A stretch of DNA of 64,000 nt from Nannobrachium achirus (GCA_963921795.1 OY997652.1:56046338-56110337), one strand, 5' to 3'; positions 36,818-52,900 are shown, numbered from the stretch's first letter. Notes: generated from the sequence alone by a model not told the origin. Numbers and translations are program-made.

Positions 36818-36943
36818 TAGTTTGCATCCTCATCAGCCTCCGCTTCCGTATCCTCAGGATCAGCATCAGCATCAGGAGACCTACTGACACCAAGAAGACT
36901 GCAATCAGTCCAGACCGTCCACGGGCTGAGGGATTCTCAGTCT
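36818..36943 (-). CDS. Butyrophilin/B7-like gene copy 2, transmembrane exon
   Basis: A 126-nt exon in phase 1-1, acceptor CTGTCTTTCAG, donor GTAAGT. It reads ETENPSARGRS, then the membrane segment GLIAVFLVSVGLLMLMLIL and the basic RIRKRRLMRMQT. It is 18 nt longer than the copy 1 exon, with changes in the membrane segment and a duplicated-looking basic stretch after it. Confidence 0.82.
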
Positions 36944-37379
36944 CTGAAAGACAGTGATACAACATTTGTCAACATTATACATTGAAATCAAGCAAATCAA
37001 CGGTTGTGTTAAAATGGTCGAGACACTGTCATGTGGTCCACAAGCTCACAGGTTTGATTCCTGCCTGGTCTCCATTACCAGCCATGAGTAATGCATGGTA
37101 CACTAAGTCACTCTAGATAAATTGTGGAATTTTGCAATTGTGCAAAAGATATAATTGCGGATGATAATGTTGAGCTTATTGTTGTATCAAATCCCTTGTA
37201 ACACACATTTAGAGATTTGTTTTGTTCTCTTTCTTTTCAGACATACTGTATGATATCATATGATCATATATCATTTGTTTTCCCAGTGTTGAAAAATAGA
37301 ATTGACCACAATTCATCATGCCATATAAGCACAGCACGTTGCTTGCGATGGTCTAGTTTTTCCATTGTTCTGAGCTAAG

Positions 37380-37380
<1 letters not shown>

Positions 37381-37468
<88 letters not shown>
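37381..37468. repeat. (CA)n microsatellite
   Basis: A CA run of about 43 units. Confidence 0.97.
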
Positions 37469-37469
<1 letters not shown>

Positions 37470-37912
37470 CTGATTTGTCGACTTCTTGTTCACCTGGTGA
37501 GGGTGTAAAAGAAGAGGGTGAACACATTAACATCAGCAAAACACCACACACATACTGTGCAATGTTATGTCATTGGATAGCAGGATGAAGTAATTCTCTA
37601 TCCTCAGGCTCTTGCTCTCTCTATACCTCGCTTAGGGCCAAGATCCAATGTACATGGTTTTAGTAAATCACTTATTAGTTGAACATTGTGGGAATAATGA
37701 GAAAACATAGTTTCAATGTTTTGTGCATGACAAAATAATGCAGAACCAAGTAATATAAGGTTCATAGCTGATCAGATCAACAAGTGTGCAAAAACAGCAG
37801 GTAAAGTGCCATACGTAAATCGTCCATCAGAGTTACAACAGGGTGCACCAAATCTTTTTTTTTACATTAACCGCTTGAACCTTGGCATCCTATTCTGTGG
37901 GGAACGCCCAGA

Positions 37913-37971
37913 AAAAAATAGCCGACAAGCTCACAACGTCGCCCTGAGCTTGTAGATCTGCTATTTTCAGA
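37913..37971. repeat. Hairpin motif copy inside a hAT-like element
   Basis: AAATAGCCGACAAGCTCACAA faces GAGCTTGTAGATCTGCTATT. The host element ends near 38085 with GAAGACCCCTG. Confidence 0.65.
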
Positions 37972-40900
37972 GATGTGATGTAGGGGGGAAAAAGCTAACA
38001 TATGTCGTGGGGGACTGGGCTCCCTACTTCATCTCTCTCTCCTCTCAGGGGTCCTTGGCCTGAAAAACGTTGAAGACCCCTGTACTAGCGGATTGTTCAA
38101 TATCAATGACATGGGATGGGACGAGTTGTTGTGATCTACCATACACTCCGTCTCAAGATGTTGCTTATTTTGTCATAACCACATACTGGTTGTTGAGTTG
38201 TTTTTGCAGATGTGTACACTAGTGTTCACTGCGATTGCAATGTTGCAGGTTGCAATGCCATTTTCCCTTTTTTTTCCTTTTTTGACAAATATTCATCTAT
38301 TTTTGCCGAATGTTTGCCCAGAATATGGATGGATGGATGCTGCAAGGCTTCCATTCTGTGGTTAAAAGCCTTGATTCACATGTGATGTACAGTAGTGTAA
38401 TGTAGCTCAACTGACCCCCTTAGTGGTGTAAACTGGTATTTTGTGTGTTTGAATTTGGTCATTTTAAAATTTACATTTTGTATGATAATGCACCAAACAC
38501 AATTCTTTAAGTATGTAAAAAATAAATAGCAAACAATCCTAGTATTTACAGATTGAATACACTCTATTCAGAATGAACAGAACACAAACCTGAAATATCA
38601 TCAACAATAAACAATTTATAATTGCTAAAAAGACTAACTTACATGACTAACTACATTACATACGTTCTGTTATTCGAGTAGCTGTGTGTGTAGGATTTGA
38701 TATAATTTGTGTGTTATCCGATAGCGGTGCTAAACCGGTAAAAACGGTACCAATGCCTAATAAAAGGCAAAAGACAATGGCATAAATGCAAGATTTGTTG
38801 ATAATCTAATTTCAGCGACCAAGGGTGCATGATGAATTGAATCTTATGAGTGCAGTGTGTACGTTCCGTTATTGGAATCCTTTTGAGTGAAATGCAGTCA
38901 CACAGATGAATTAACTTCAGGCACTTTTTAACTACGGTATGTTTACAATATTTACAATAACAAGTTAAAGGTAGCATGCTGCAGTCGAGGCAAGAGTAAT
39001 GTTCAAACCTGGTAGGGGAGCAAAAGATGTCAACAAAATAAAAAAAAGAGGGTACAGGGGAATGGTAACAAATTCACTTATCACTATCTAGATGAAATTA
39101 TTATACAGTACTAGCTTTTATTGTGACATACTCTTAGTTTGAAGAGCATTTTACCTCAAAATTTTTATCAAAATATGAACGGTGAACACACATATTTGTT
39201 TAAAGAGAAACAGATTTAAATAAATGGACATTAGGCTACAACACATTTGGTAAATCTTAAGACTGTAGAGTTTTATGCTGTTTGACACACTATTATGAGT
39301 TAATCCCTGAGGTTTAAGTTCTTTAGTAGGAAAATGAAACATGACTGCTGGAGGTTGTGTGGCCTAGCCTACTGTATAAATAGGAGAATAATGTGACAGT
39401 TAACATAATGTCAAGATTAATTTAGTCAATTTCAAAACTGTATTCCTGAGCAATCCTGTAAGTGACCTACCCATGGCTACATTTATATCTTGTCTTGTTT
39501 ACTGTCCATATGAAGTCAGAAAATAAAATCTGCAGACCGCTCGCCCTCAGCAGTTCTTGTATTAGTTTTACTGAGGTCAAGGTTAGAAATAAGATTAGGT
39601 TCTGGCATAGTTTTACATTTCATTTAGGCATAGATTTACTGACTAGGAATACTGGTGGGGAGTCTGGGGACTGTTCCGAGGTCGTGGGATTTTACCCGGG
39701 ACGAGCGCGTTTTGGGGCGAGCGTTCTTGAATTTATTTTCCGCCACTGCTCATTCACCCTAGGTGATGTCGGTCCGCAGCGTTACATGGACACTTGGACA
39801 GGCTCTCGTCAGATCCCCCCACCCCAGAACGCAATCCACCAGCGTAGCCTTTGAGATCAATCTGACATAAATTATCTTCAGATTTGCACAAATCACAAGG
39901 ATGACCTAATTTTCGCCGAAAAGCGACATGTTTGCAACTTTGCATGCCTAATGTTGTTTACAACCCGTAATGATCATTTAGGAAAAGTTTCCATTATGTC
40001 AGAGTTTGTTAACCAACCCTAGTAGGCCTACAGTATCTACCATTGAGAAACTCACCAGACAGAAGGAGTTATTGGGGTGCAAGAGAGAATATGATACTAG
40101 ATACTGGTCTGACAATATAAGTATGAATGCTTAAATGCATCTGTGTTTTTAGCTGTTTGTGAATATAGAATCATACAGTATATAGCATTAGGTTACACTG
40201 ACTGAATAGTCTTACAGTACGACAAAGGTGTTTATAGAGGTTGGTCAAGGTGTTAAAGGGTGATACATATTCATTACCTGTGATGACATAGTTTATCTCA
40301 GCAGTGTGGTTGATGTGTGGTAGATGAACTCTGCAGGTCACGTTTCCTGCCCGCCTCACCGTCACATTCCTCTGGACAACATAACAGTGTTGGGGATGAT
40401 TGACTGTCACTGAGGGTTCAGCAGGGAGGGGGTTTCCATCACTGTCCAGCCAAGACACCTCAGGTTGTGGAAACCAGCACCCTGAATCACAGGTCAAAGA
40501 ACTATCTAAATGGACCAATGAATCGTTGATCACTGGCTGAGACACAGCCCCTGCAAAAAACAAATTATCATGATTATGATCATGAGCTGTCGATCTATTG
40601 AATAAAAATATTGGGGTAAAAATACTGATATATTACTGAGGCTATTACTAAATGCATTTGCAATGAAATAAACATTTTTCACAGAGTAATACTTGATAAT
40701 ATCCCCTTTATTACATTTGTGACTGTTATGGACTATTTTGACAGGGGTATACAATTACAGTATACTACTGGTGGGATTGCCGGTAAGTAGAGGTGGAAAG
40801 AGTACTGAAAAATCCTACTCAAAGTAAGAGTACTGTTACTTTTTTAGTAAGAGTAAAAGTACTAGTCCAGGAAATTACTCAAAAGTAAGAGTAAAAAGTA

Positions 40901-43900
40901 GCCTATTTAAAAACTACTTTGAGTAAAGAGTAAAATAAAATAAAAACATTAATTACATTTTACATTTTACATTTACCGGTTACCTAAGCTGTCCCAATGC
41001 AATGTCATTAACCAGGAAGAGAAAAACTAATCAGAAAATCTTTTTTAAGAAAATACTGTATATTATGTAAACTATATGTAAACAATACACTCAAATCAAG
41101 TGCCGCAAATGTTGGAAACAAAGGACATATCTTAGGTCAGTGGTTCTCATTACCTTTTCAGGCTGCGACCCCTAAATAATATTTTTTCAACTTCAGAACC
41201 CCACCCTGACAAGCACTTGGAATTGTAGGAGTTGGCATTACATTAGTTTGACTACATCTGTTCCATTGTGAAATAGCAGATCTACATGCACATGCTCACA
41301 ATGCCACAGAGGCGTGTGAGCATGTAGATCTGCTATTTTCACAATTTTGGCCTCTATTATGTGACAGCTTGTAACCATAATCATGCACTACTGCCACCCT
41401 CCATATTGCATAAGTAAGAGTAAGAGTAGAGCATTTAAAAATGACTTTAAAAGTACAGATCCTCAAAAAAATACTCTTGTGTAAATATTCAAGTACTTTT
41501 ACTCAAGTATTTTCCACCTCTACCGGTAAGACCCCCTGGAGTGAACAGATACAGTATCTGTCTGTCTGACAATACTACAGGTATAAATATATATTTTTCA
41601 TAATACTTGTGACTATGCAAAATATATTCATGGGTTTAACCATAAACGTCACATCCGCTTTGAGCGTGGGGGAAAACAAACCGCCTTTCCCCATTGACTT
41701 AATACAGCGTAAACAGTACACTATCGTTTTAATCACGTTCAGAGCGATTTTTTTGGACGATAAAACACTCGACAGCCAAGAAAAATCCATCAGAAGGACT
41801 TCTGGAACACAATCGTTCACTCGCCGTCGTAAAGTTCACTTATTATTAAGATAACAAGCCGATTATGGATGACTGATTGATTGATTGAACGCACCGCTGT
41901 GCAGCACGGAGCTACTGTACCTCGCCACCTCGTCTAAACTACTACTCCTGCCTCATCAAAACCTCTGGAATAAAACGGGACCCAGCCGAAAAGCGACATG
42001 TTTGCAACTTTGCATGCCTAATGTTGTTTACAACCCGTAATGATCATTTAGGAAAAGTTTCCATTATGTCAGAGTTTGTTAACCAACCCTAGTAGGCCTA
42101 CAGTATCTACCATTGAGAAACTCACCAGACAGAAGGAGTTATTGGGGTGCAAGAGAGAATATGATACTAGATACTGGTCTGACAATATAAGTATGAATGC
42201 TTAAATGCATCTGTGTTTTTAGCTGTTTGTGAATATAGAATCATACAGTATATAGCATTAGGTTACACTGACTGAATAGTCTTACAGTACGACAAAGGTG
42301 TTTATAGAGGTTGGTCAAGGTGTTAAAGGGTGATACATATTCATTACCTGTGATGACATAGTTTATCTCAGCAGTGTGGTTGATGTGTGGTAGATGAACT
42401 CTGCAGGTCACGTTTCCTGCCCGCCTCACCGTCACATTCCTCTGGACAACATAACAGTGTTGGGGATGATTGACTGTCACTGAGGGTTCAGCAGGGAGGG
42501 GGTTTCCATCACTGTCCAGCCAAGACACCTCAGGTTGTGGAAACCAGCACCCTGAATCACAGGTCAAAGAACTATCTAAATGGACCAATGAATCGTTGAT
42601 CACTGGCTGAGACACAGCCCCTGCAAAAAACAAATTATCATGATTATGATCATGAGCTGTCGATCTATTGAATAAAAATATTGGGGTAAAAATACTGATA
42701 TATTACTGAGGCTATTACTAAATGCATTTGCAATGAAATAAACATTTTTCACAGAGTAATACTTGATAATATCCCCTTTATTACATTTGTGACTGTTATG
42801 GACTATTTTGACAGGGGTATACAATTACAGTATACTACTGGTGGGATTGCCGGTAAGTAGAGGTGGAAAGAGTACTGAAAAATCCTACTCAAAGTAAGAG
42901 TACTGTTACTTTTTTAGTAAGAGTAAAAGTACTAGTCCAGGAAATTACTCAAAAGTAAGAGTAAAAAGTAGCCTATTTAAAAACTACTTTGAGTAAAGAG
43001 TAAAATAAAATAAAAACATTAATTACATTTTACATTTTACATTTACCGGTTACCTAAGCTGTCCCAATGCAATGTCATTAACCAGGAAGAGAAAAACTAA
43101 TCAGAAAATCTTTTTTAAGAAAATACTGTATATTATGTAAACTATATGTAAACAATACACTCAAATCAAGTGCCGCAAATGTTGGAAACAAAGGACATAT
43201 CTTAGGTCAGTGGTTCTCATTACCTTTTCAGGCTGCGACCCCTAAATAATATTTTTTCAACTTCAGAACCCCACCCTGACAAGCACTTGGAATTGTAGGA
43301 GTTGGCATTACATTAGTTTGACTACATCTGTTCCATTGTGAAATAGCAGATCTACATGCACATGCTCACAATGCCACAGAGGCGTGTGAGCATGTAGATC
43401 TGCTATTTTCACAATTTTGGCCTCTATTATGTGACAGCTTGTAACCATAATCATGCACTACTGCCACCCTCCATATTGCATAAGTAAGAGTAAGAGTAGA
43501 GCATTTAAAAATGACTTTAAAAGTACAGATCCTCAAAAAAATACTCTTGTGTAAATATTCAAGTACTTTTACTCAAGTATTTTCCACCTCTACCGGTAAG
43601 ACCCCCTGGAGTGAACAGATACAGTATCTGTCTGTCTGACAATACTACAGGTATAAATATATATTTTTCATAATACTTGTGACTATGCAAAATATATTCA
43701 TGGGTTTAACCATAAACGTCACATCCGCTTTGAGCGTGGGGGAAAACAAACCGCCTTTCCCCATTGACTTAATACAGCGTAAACAGTACACTATCGTTTT
43801 AATCACGTTCAGAGCGATTTTTTTGGACGATAAAACACTCGACAGCCATCAGAAGGACTTCTGGAACACAATCGTTCACTCGCCGTCATAAAGTTCACTT

Positions 43901-46900
43901 ATTATTAAGATAACAAGCCGATTATGGATGACTGATTGATTGATTGAACGCACCGCTGTGCAGCACGGAGCTACTGTACCTCGCCACCTCGTCTAAACTA
44001 CTACTCCTGCCTCATCAAAACCTCTGGAATAAAACGGGACCCAATTTTACTCTTTATACGTTGACCACATATTCAGTCTACTACACCAAATCTATTTTTG
44101 CCAATCTATGCCGTGCCAAAAATCAACAAGCTCGCACCTCCCTGGCATATAGGATATAGAAGTCGGAGTTCAAGTGGTTTGTAATCAGAGTCAGATTAAT
44201 ATATTCCCCGCAAATTACACAAGCACTGACTGAGATGGAGATCTGTCGTTTCTGTAGGCTATCCAAGTTACACAACCATGAGATGAGATCGGAGATCTGT
44301 TTTTCTCTCCATCTACTCTACTCCCTGTGTTACAAAAAAAACATGTTTGCACATGCAGTGTTCATTTCAATCCTGGTAGAGACACTAATATTAATATGAG
44401 ATATGATCAATTAAACGTGCCACAATATAAATCCAACAGCCAGGCCCATTAGTCGTCAATAGATTTGAAACGTGAATATGGTCTAAATCCATTCCCATTG
44501 CCTAATACACTTACAATGGCATCCTCCTCCTGTGTCCTTCCCGTACGTGTTCCATGAACATCATTGCTGAATTAATGGCCTTTGTTTTTTGATATTGTGA
44601 TTAGTGTAATTGATCATGTTCATGAAAATGTGAAAGTGTGTCTCTTACCAGGTGATTAAATCAGTCAGATAACCATGGCATTGATCCGACCAGTCCTATA
44701 AGGACAACAATTAATCCCGATGCTATTGCAGATAGTTTTTTGTCCAGGCATTTGCAGTAAGGAATCAATGCAATTAAGTGGTTTATAATCAGACTCAGAT
44801 TATCCCCCGTGCATGTGTCAGAGTTGCACAATAAGCACCCGTGGTCCCCCTCTTCCCTCTATGCTACAAAACCTGTTTACATTATGTCTTTAATCACCTG
44901 GTAGAGACACAATTACAATATATGATCAATTAAACTTACTCTAATATCAAAAAACAACAGTCGTTAAGTCGTCAATGTTGTTTATAGAACACATCGTAGT
45001 GAGTTCAAGTAGGATAGAGACCTGATCTTTGAATATATGGCAGGATCGACGCCAGTTTAAAAGTATTTTCTGCAGGTTTGAAACTATTTAGGATAGGATT
45101 GTGTTGTGTTGCGTTGTGTCAGTGTGTAAATCCTTGCATGATAACAAGCTGTTAATGGCTGTAGACAACTGGAATTCATTTAATGTGCTCTATAACCATC
45201 ATTGAATAATTGTGCTTTTCGTTTTTTGATATGATAGGTTTAATTTATCATGTAGAAAATGTAACAGTGTCTAATACCAGACGGATAGTCTAGATAACCC
45301 ATGGTCTTTGATGATGCGACCAGTCCTTAATAATATCAGACAATATTTAATCCCAATGCTGTTTAATTTTAAATGCATCATTTTTTGTCCATTGGCAACC
45401 AAGGAATCAATGTAAGACATTGCAATTAATTAAAACATCGCTATACTATTAAAAAATCGGATTTGAAAAACACGGAAAACCCCATTCTACTAATGGGGGT
45501 TGTTAAATATTTCCCCCACGCTTGACTCCGCCCCCAGCTATGACGCGCTGATGACAAAGCTCCGTGTTGGTGTATAGCTCATCCCTCCATCTATGCTTCC
45601 CGATAATTGAAACAAGAATAATAAAAAGGTTTAATATTTTGTCATGGTCTTTTCTTCCTTGTTGTTTTCACATCCTAAATCTTACCAACACGGAGCTGGA
45701 TCGAACTGCTGCTGCGCAGGCTGGGAACAAAGCATCTGAACGTCCCCTCGTCTGAGAGTTGGACGCTGGACAGCTTCAGTGAGGTGTTCCCATAACGCAG
45801 CTCCTCACGAAACAGGGATGTCCTGTTGTCATACAAAGGGTTCAGATCGCTGTCAATTGTATGACCATTTTGGTGGATGTGGACGTATACTGGATTCAGG
45901 TCTGGCCTTGACCACTCCACCAGCTTCTTTTCCACGTCATCAGGAGGGCTGATGTGACAGGGAAGGATGACATCATCCCCCACTATGGCCAGCACAGGCT
46001 GAGATGACCCGATCACCTGAGGTTCTCCTTAAAACAAAACAAAAGGGCTTTAGCATAGTGATATTAATCTTTAATTTTCAATCTTAATTTAGTCAAATGC
46101 ATGCCGTTTGTTTGCTCACAGTTTAATAACACACATTCAATTGTACAACAAATGTTCAATACCCTTTTTAGTTGTTATATGTGACATCACAAAAATGTCT
46201 GATGACAGTTAAACACTCATTCAACTGTAAAACCATTTAAGCAATATCTGGAAGTAGTAAAGTATTAAACAAAGCATATTGTTAATATAATTTATATATT
46301 GTTTATCTAGATAGACTAGATAACTTAATACTGTAAAGGGTTGTGTTGTTTTTTGTATATGTATATAGCTCAATGTTTTATATAGCCCTATTCATGACAA
46401 TAGTGACACAAATCTGATATGCACAAACAAACCACAATACCACAATCAAACTCATCCTGATGTGCCAATGCCACAAATGAGTCCACACAAAATGGTGCTG
46501 CCCATACAAAATGGTGCAGCAGCTACAATCAGCAAATAGGCCAAACATACAGTATCCTCCTATGGTCCAAAGAACCCCAAAACATACACTGCACCCCCAA
46601 CCCATCTTCAAACTAGTCCAGTGACTCTGATTCGGCTGACTGTCATGATGAGGTGTGTAAGTTGTAGATATGATATTTTTTGTAGATTGTTTGCCCCAGA
46701 ATATCAGGGTTTATGTGGTTAATAATGACCAATAAAGTTAAATATATACAATATGTTTAAATGTTTACATTTATGAATAGGCCTATATTAACAGAAAGTA
46801 CTACTATACCACTTTTTACGATATTGAAAATGTATTGCAAAAATAATATAGATTGAATAGTTTTTGAAATTAAACACTCTGAATTGTGGCAGAGTAGAAA

Positions 46901-49900
46901 TTTAAAAACAGTTATTTATCAGTGACTTTGAATCAATCTCAGAAGATAATACATTTGTTTTGTTTAAAAAAGTTACTCCTAAAGCAAATAATCTGTGTAG
47001 CTGAAAACCAATGTTCACTCTTTGTCAAAGGACAGGGCTAGTGGGGGAAACATCTGACATTCATAACGACACTCAATGGACAAACAATCAGGATGGTATT
47101 CATAATGACAGTCCAACAACAGGGAAACGTTAGTACAACTGAACAGACATAATACAAATGATTGTCATGGAAGACTATGGGCTCAGTCGACATACATTTG
47201 GTAACTTGCAACACAGCGGCAGCCTCGGTTGGATATCTAGGTACGGGATGGAGCTGCCCTTTCTCCACAACCCGTAAATAACTGTATATAAGTAATGTAA
47301 TAAACGCGTTGTAATTGACCCCAAAAGGTGCAGAGCTTTTATTTTGTATTTTCTCTGTATAACGTGCTTCTTATATAACGTTACTGTTGATGCTTTTATT
47401 TTGAAAGGGTCTGCTTGATTTTGTTGTTTTCACCTGCATGACTAGAGCAGAGCAGTGTTGAGTGTTTGATGCAGCACAGACGGCAGACTGCATTAGTGTG
47501 TTAAAAGTAGCAGATCTACACGGAAGAACTAGGCCCTGCTGTCTTTGGGCACAAGGTGTGTTTTTATATGTTTAAATGTATCTTGTGTGTTATCATTTCA
47601 TTTGTCTAAGTTCTGGTTTACTGTTTATTGATAAGGTAAATGTAACAGAGAAGATGTTTGATGTTTAAACTGTTTGTTTGTGCTTTTTATTTTCGTTTCA
47701 GCTTTTACGTTGGTTGATTGGAATTGTTTGTGATTAAAAGACATTGTGAACCATCAGTAAAAGAGACTCATTCAGCAGCAGGGGCTACAGTAAAAGCTTC
47801 AGGCCCTTCAGCGATTCCACAGCCGACTTCAGCGATCCTACAGACAACTTCAGCATCCCACGGCCAAGGTATTTAAAATAATAAAGATAAAAATGGATGG
47901 AAAAAAGGATGATCTGGAAGCTAATCTGGAGAGTGTTGTAGAAGAGGCCACAGTGGAACCTCCACGACGTTCTGAACGGGAACGATCTCTAACAGAAAAA
48001 ATGCAAGCTTATCAAGATGAGGAGTCTAGTAAAAAGGAAAAAAGACTAATTACCCAGTATGAACAGTGGAAGATTGTGGCCCGTAAAACAAGACAAGAGC
48101 TTAAAACAAACCTAACAGAGGATGATCTCACATCACTCATAGACCCTCTTGAAAAGGCAAAAAATGTAATTGTAAGGAGCTACGACGAAATAAGAGACCA
48201 GATCACACCATCAACTCAACTAAGACGTAAAATTGATGCGTGTGAAGCTGTTACTAGTGATATCATCAAAATCATATATGAAAGGATATCAGAGATTGAT
48301 GGAGATTATGATGCAGAGTGTGTTAAAGGACGGCTTCGTGAGCTATTGGACTGTGATTATGCCCGCTCTATTTATGGTTCATCTGCTTCACAAGTCACTA
48401 CCAAACATTCTGTGGCACCTTCAAATAAAAGTATTCACTCTGTAAAAACGTCAAGTGAAGACAGTGACTCTGTGGCGGCACCTTCAAATAAAAGTAATCA
48501 GCCTGCAGCCACAGTGCCACAAGTAAATGTTAAAACACCCTCTGTGGCAAACCCAAATGTTAAGTCACTTTCTGTGACACAACTGCATGTTAAGGCTCCC
48601 TCTGCAGCACTTTCTGTTATTAGTCAACATGCAGCATCCGTGTGTATGGCAAACAAACGTGCAGATGCAGCTGCAGAAGTAGTAACAAGGGAAGCTGAAT
48701 TCCAATCATTACACGAGGAAAGGAAACAAAAGGAAAGAATAAGGAATTTAAAGGAGCAATTAAAGTTACAGGAGTCTGAATTGGAAATGATACAAAAGGA
48801 AAGGGACTTGGTGGCAGCACGAGCCAGGTTTGAGGTCTATAACAGAGAGGTACAAAGGGAAACGGACAACCAATCTGTTAAGAGTGACCCCGGGAGCCAG
48901 CTCACCATATTCTCTAATTTACTAAAGCCCCACATCCAGACTACTCCTGCTATACAGCGCTCTGTCCTTCCTTCCTCTACACAGCAGCCCCAGATCCAGT
49001 CTGTTAATGTGCAGCATCCCATTCCCCCTAATGCCATGCAGTCCCCCAGCAACATGGCCACACAGCCTACTCCCACTGATGTGTCTTACCTGGCGCAAGC
49101 TGTCCAGGACAGCATAGCATTTAATAGACTTCCTATGCCTGAGCCCACAGTCTTTAATGGGGAACCAATTCGATTCATTGAATGGAAAGCCTCTTTTATG
49201 TCACTTATAGATAAGAAGGGCATTTCTTCTGCAGACAAACTATACTATCTAAAGAAGTATGTCAGTGGCCCAGCGCATAAATGTCTTGAAGGCACATTCT
49301 ACCGAAGTGATGAAGAGGCATATCAAGATGCTTGGACCAAGCTTAATCAGAGATACGGTCAGGCTTTTGTCATCCAGAAATCATTTAGGGAGAAGCTAAC
49401 AAATTGGCCAAAAATACATGCAAAGGATGCAGAAGGACTAAGGAACTTTTCAGATTTCCTAAATGCTTGCCTACAGGCTGTGCCACATGTTAAGGGCTTG
49501 GACATATTGAATGATTCAGAAGAAAACCAGAAATTAGCACAAAAGTTGCCAGACTGGTTAGCGGCACAATGGAATCGGCAAGTTACCAAGGCCCTCATTG
49601 AAGGTAAAGACTTCCCCAGTTTCCATGACTTTGCAGCATTTATGTCTGTTGAAGCAGAAATTGCATGTAACCCAGTTACTTCTATCTATGCTCTTCGCTC
49701 GTCTGACTCATTTAAGGATAAACGGGACCCAAAGGATAACAAAAGGAACAAGGCAAATGTTTACAGTACCCAGGCAACTGTAGACAGTGACAAAGAAATG
49801 CCAACCAAAGGCGCCCCCTGCATGTTATGCAAGGACATTAAGCATCAGCTCTATAAGTGCCCTGACTTCATGAAAAAGTCCCTTGAAGACCGGAGGACAT

Positions 49901-52900
49901 ATATGAAGGACAATAAACTATGTTATGGATGCACAAAAATGGGACATAGTGCAAAGGAATGTCGCCGCCGTCACAGTTGTGATACATGCAAGGGGAGACA
50001 TCCTACCTGTCTTCATGACAATAACTATGTTAAAAAGCCAAAAGAAGACAAACCTGTGCAGAAGGAAAGGGCAAAACCTGTGCAGAAGGATAGTGCAACA
50101 CAACAGGATGCAGAAGACATAGCAACAGCTCTGTCGTTCAAGACTGCCAGAGAAGGACAGTCTGCTTGTACTTCTATGATTGTGCCGGTATGGGTGTCAT
50201 CTGTCAAAAATCCAAATAAGGAAAAACTGGTATACGCCTTATTAGACACACAGAGTGACTCTGCTTTTATTGATAAGGAAGTGAGCAGAGAACTGCAAAT
50301 GGATCCTTCCCCAGTTAAGCTAAAATTAACCACTATGTTGGGAGAGAAAACAGTCATGAATAGTGAAACGGTACCAGGTTTCCGTGTGAGGGGCTATAGC
50401 TCCTCAACATACATCGACCTCCCTTCGGCATACACAAAGGACTGTATACCTGTAAACAAGGAGCACATACCAACCTGTGAAACAGCCAAACACTGGAGCC
50501 ATCTCTCACCTATCGCAGATGAAATACCTACGCTCCTCAGCTGTGAAGTTGGCCTTCTCATAGGCTACGACTGTCCCAGGGCATTGGCACCTAGAAAAGT
50601 GATACTAGGCAAAGGAAACGAGCCCTATGCTGTCCAAACAGACTTAGGGTGGAGCATTGTTGGCGGTTCAAGGCCTGACCTTGATGCACTAAGGACATCT
50701 AGACTTTGTCACCGGGTGACCATAAAGGAATTGCCCCTTTTTACACCAATGGATGCAATTCGTGCTCTCGAGTTTGGTTTCAAGGATGTCACTGGACATG
50801 ACAAAACTGTGTCTCAAGAAGATCTAATGTTCTTAGACAAAATAAAGAAAGACATCACACAAAATAAACAAGGACATTATGAAATGCCCCTACCTTTTAA
50901 AGAGAGACCACACTTACCTGACAACAAGCCGCTCGCAGAGATCAGACTCAGTCACCTCAAGAGGAAATTCTCCAAGGATGAGAAGTACAAGGAAGAGTAC
51001 ATTAAGTACATGAATGACATCATTGAAAGGGGTGATGTAGAGGAAGTACAAGAGGATGGAGCTCCTGGTGAAAAATGGTACATACCTCATCACGGAGTTT
51101 ACCACCCAAAAAAGCCAGATAAGCTGCGAGTGGTATTTGATTGCTCAGCTAAGTATAAAGGAACCAGCCTTAATGAACATCTGTTGCCAGGACCAGACAT
51201 GATTAACAATTTGACAGGTGTCCTTGTACGATTTCGCCAGCATCCCGTTGCTCTGACCTGTGACATAGAAAAGATGTTTCATCAATTTCATGTCCCAGAG
51301 GCTGATCGAAACTACTTACGGTTCCTATGGTGGAAAAATGGAGATTTGAGCACACAACCACAACAATACCGTATGAAGGTGCATCTCTTTGGTGCAGTGT
51401 CCTCTCCGGGGTGTGCTAACTATGGCCTAAAACATCTTGCCAAAGAGTACAGTCACTCATATCCATTAGGATCCCAGTTCATCACACAAGATTTCTACGT
51501 TGATGATGGCGTCACAAGTACGGAGACTACGGAAAAGGCTATACAGCTGGCACAAGAAGCACGTGAGATGTGCGCAAAGGGTGGTCTCCGACTCCATAAG
51601 TTTGTCTCCAATGACAGAGGTGTTCTACGCAGTATACCCTCATCGGAATGTGCAATAGACACCAAGACAAAGGACCTTGCCTTTAATGATATGCCACTGG
51701 AAAGAACACTGGGAATCCACTGGAACATAGAAAACGATTGCTTCAGATTTAACATCATGCTTAAGGACCAACCTCCAACACGTCGGGGGATCTTATCCAC
51801 TGTTGCCTCTATATATGATCCCCTTGGCTTTGTTGCCCCTTACCTTCTCAAGGGAAAGAGAATCCTGCAGGAAATGTGTCGTCAAGGTAGTGGTTGGGAT
51901 GATCCACTACCAGAGGAACTCAAGCCACAGTGGGAGAGTTGGAAAAACGATCTGGTTAATCTAGAAAAGATAAACTTACCTCGATGTTACTTACCTGTTG
52001 ACTTCGGAAAGGTGGTGAAAACTGAATTGCACCACTTCTCTGATGCCAGCACCAGTGGCTATGGTCAGTGTTCTTACCTGAGGCTGAAGAATGAGACAGG
52101 AGATATCCACTGCGTTCTCATCATGGGAAAGGCCCGTGTTTCTCCTGTAAAAGTGACCACTATACCCAGATTAGAATTGACAGCAGCGATGGTCTCAGTT
52201 ACAGTGAGCAATATGCTCAGAGAAGAGCTAAGCTATCCTGATGTAGAAGAATTCTTCTGGACGGACTCTAAAGTGGTTCTGGGGTACATCAATAATGAAG
52301 CCCGGCGTTTTCACACTTTCGTTGCAAACAGGGTGCAGAAAATACGTCACAGCACAACTCCCCAACAATGGCATTATGTACCAACCGATGAAAACCCGGC
52401 AGATAATGCTTCCAGGGGAAGCACTGTGAAGGAACTGTTGTCATCCAACTGGTTCACTGGCCCTAAATTCCTTTGGGAAAAGGAAATACAGCTACCAAAG
52501 GATGTGAACCTTGAACTTCCAATTGGAGACCCTGAAGTAAGGAAGGCTCAAACGCTACAAACAAAGACTGCAGAACAAAAAAGACTTGTAGACCGCCTGT
52601 GCAAGTTCTCTTCTTGGTCTCAGGCCATCAAGGCTGTAGCACGTCTTCAACGTCGAACTAAGAAAGACAAATCAAAGACTCACACGACAGTAAGTGAACG
52701 AGAAAATGCAGAGCGTTTCATCATCAAAGACCTGCAAGATAAAGTCTATGGAGAAGAAATACGTCTGTTGAACAAAGGAAGTCAACTCCCTTGTCACAAC
52801 AAACTGTTTCAGTTGGATGCCTTTTTAGACGCAGATGGTGTTCTTAAGGTGGGAGGAAGACTTAGCCGTTCATCCTTCCCTACTCTGTTTAAACACCCAG

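Larger units (their letters stand above)
32460..46500 (-). other. Segmental duplication copy 2 (second Ig-receptor gene)
   Basis: The paralogue of about 16990-25850, longer because of later insertions (32545-32959, 33048-33578, 40788-41522), a 2.07 kb internal tandem duplication and a 0.6 kb diverged repeat. The stretch matching copy 1's cytoplasmic exons (about 19750-21120) is missing. Confidence 0.8.
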